Below are positions 37,410-38,265 of a DNA stretch of 38,265 nt, piece after piece. The stretch lies in contig NZ_NFLH01000024.1 of assembly GCF_002160815.1 (NCBI RefSeq), forward strand, positions 1 to 38,265. Direction: 5' to 3'. Made by a program: the position numbers and the translations under genes. Source of the stretch: Massilimicrobiota sp. An134. GTDB lineage: Bacteria; Bacillota_I; Bacilli_A; Erysipelotrichales; Coprobacillaceae. The notes under the pieces were generated by a model. The model ran no database searches and was not told the DNA's origin. It saw nothing but the letters and a program-made list of their open reading frames with translations. Each line of letters begins with the position of its first letter. The stretch's first letter is position 1.

Positions 37410-37418
37410 AGTATATCA
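37410..37418 (-). promoter_or_regulatory. Extended -10 promoter of the coiled-coil pair
   Basis: Minus strand: TGATATACT (37418-37410), an extended -10. The start would fall close to the AAGGTGAGG ribosome site, giving a very short leader. No good -35 is seen. Confidence 0.4.
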
Positions 37419-37483
37419 TAATTCCTGACAAATAAAGACAATTTTATCGAAATCAACACAGAGATTCTTTTTTATCCCTATTC

Positions 37484-37527
37484 AAAAAGTTCTATGATAT
37501 AAGCTATAGCTGCTTATCATAGAACTT
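37484..37527 (-). terminator. Terminator of the Rpn-type nuclease gene
   Basis: Minus strand: AAGTTCTATGATAAGC (37527-37512) pairs with GCTTATATCATAGAACTT (37504-37487), bulged by one or two bases, and runs into five T (37488-37484). A T6 tract on the other side (37532-37537) would also allow use in the plus direction. Confidence 0.75.
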
Positions 37528-37549
37528 CTCTATTTTTTATTACATTCTA

Positions 37550-37723
37550 TTATTTATCATGAAGTACCAACTTATAAAATTCTTCATAGCTGATATTCAT
37601 TAAGATATGATCTTGAATTTTCTCTATCTGCTGTTCATTGCACTCCTTGACCCATTCAAAATTCATGCCTGGAAATTTCTTCAACAGAATTTGAATAAGA
37701 CTTTTCATTTCACCTCGTTTTTC
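37550..37723 (-). pseudogene. In-frame C-terminal tail of the Rpn-type gene after a TGA
   Basis: Directly after the TGA at 37726-37724 the same frame stays open for 57 codons to TAA at 37552-37550. It reads EKRGEMKSLIQILLKKFPG, then WVKECNEQQIEKIQDHIL and ISYEEFYKL, a block that usually ends Rpn/PD-(D/E)XK transposase-like proteins. The tail is thus a separated C-terminus, cut off by a nonsense change rather than a frameshift. An ATG at 37708 could start it alone, but its ribosome site is too close. Confidence 0.7.
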
Positions 37724-38265
37724 TCATTTTTCCATCATATCACACATAATTTTCTTTCCTCCTTCTTTTTGTTTAAAATATCTGACTCTTTCTTTCAAGA
37801 CTTCATCATACATGTCTTCATGATTTTCACATCTTAAATCATGCATCAGCTTCCCTAGGGGTGTTTCACCTTCCTTGGTGGCATTCATATAAATGATATG
37901 TACCTTATCCTCAAATGATTCTCCATCTTCTCCATACCTCTGTATATGATTTTTCAATCTGTTTGTTTCTAGAACATCCTTTTCACATATGAAAATAACA
38001 TAAATTTCAGGCAACTTTTCCCACTTCTCATTAACATACGACAGACTGCTATCCAATATACTGGCATGGAACCTCGCCCTTAAGGGTGAAGCGTTCTTTA
38101 GACTTCTTTCCATTTCCACATCAATAATATTCCCATTCTCTGTTGAAGCCACTATATCCATAATGACTGTTCTACCATGAAGATTTCTGTATTCATCCTG
38201 AATATGCCATTCTATAATGGAAATATCCTCTTCAAAAATGATATTGAATAATAATTCAATGCAGT
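37724..38265 (-). CDS. Rpn family PD-(D/E)XK nuclease / transposase-like protein, partial and interrupted
   Basis: The frame is open from the window edge, so the N-terminus lies outside. The visible part runs EEDISIIEWHIQDEYRNLHG, then MDIVASTENGNIIDVEMERS, which carries the Asp and Glu-X-(Q/E)-Arg type nuclease residues, then LPEIYVIFICEKDV and HIIYMNATKEGETPLGKLMHDL. These are all standard for the Rpn (recombination-promoting nuclease) group. It ends at a TGA after MEK, while the family C-terminus continues in frame behind it. The copy is probably inactive or shortened. Such genes are multi-copy in gut Firmicutes. Confidence 0.85.
   Translation of the reverse strand, partial: CIELLFNIIFEEDISIIEWHIQDEYRNLHGRTVIMDIVASTENGNIIDVEMERSLKNASPLRARFHASILDSSLSYVNEKWEKLPEIYVIFICEKDVLETNRLKNHIQRYGEDGESFEDKVHIIYMNATKEGETPLGKLMHDLRCENHEDMYDEVLKERVRYFKQKEGGKKIMCDMMEK

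Noticed and set aside
37724-37726. TGA read as tryptophan (recoded genetic code)
   Set aside because: Several neighbouring genes end in TGA within ATGA overlaps (for example at 4712, 27776 and 36320), so TGA is a working stop here.

Overview
The window comes from a very AT-rich, low-GC Gram-positive bacterium. The gene families (IS30, AAA-ATPase-like/PD-(D/E)XK, Rpn-type nuclease, NusG-paralog-led polysaccharide operon) fit a gut Erysipelotrichaceae-type Firmicute. That placement is inferred from composition and family content, not from a marker gene. TGA is used as a normal stop in several overlapping genes, so the standard bacterial code applies.

Layout: (1) 1-1793, an IS30-family element with 18-bp terminal inverted repeats, preceded by what looks like the right end of a second copy. 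(2) 1794-2270, AT-rich DNA with no gene seen. (3) 2271-28938, one minus-strand run of 26 genes with gaps of at most 14 bp (35 bp after the first gene): a surface-polysaccharide operon. It starts with a NusG paralog, its own promoter and leader, and an intrinsic terminator directly after that first gene. (4) 29169-31040, a CapD/PglF-type nucleotide-sugar dehydratase with its own promoter. (5) 31436-32691, a small two-repeat protein of unknown function and a serine recombinase. (6) 33095-38265, an AAA-like ATPase/nuclease-fold protein (+), a pair of paralogous coiled-coil proteins of unknown function (-), and a broken Rpn-type nuclease gene cut by the window edge (-).

How the polysaccharide genes work together: the first part of the operon builds a Wzx/Wzy repeat unit (initiating phosphoglycosyl transferase, SDR epimerase, GT4, four GT2s, GT14-like transferase, Wzy, Wzx and UDP-galactopyranose mutase for Galf). 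The second part (15663 down to 2271) reads as a separate decoration pathway. RfbA and RfbB make dTDP-4-keto-6-deoxyglucose. There is no RmlC or RmlD; instead a 2,3-dehydratase, a Gfo/Idh/MocA reductase and a WecE-like aminotransferase should give a dTDP-4-amino-2,4,6-trideoxyhexose. Three ATP-grasp ligases and a ketopantoate-reductase-like enzyme follow, then an ArnC/GtrB-like GT2, two small EmrE/ArnE-ArnF-like membrane proteins and a large GT-C-like membrane protein. This mirrors the ArnB-ArnC-ArnE/F-ArnT logic of Gram-negative lipid A modification, but with a different sugar and with ATP-grasp ligases that may acylate or aminoacylate it. I regard this cassette, and the terminator gate behind the NusG paralog, as the most interesting content. 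All functions are predicted from sequence alone.
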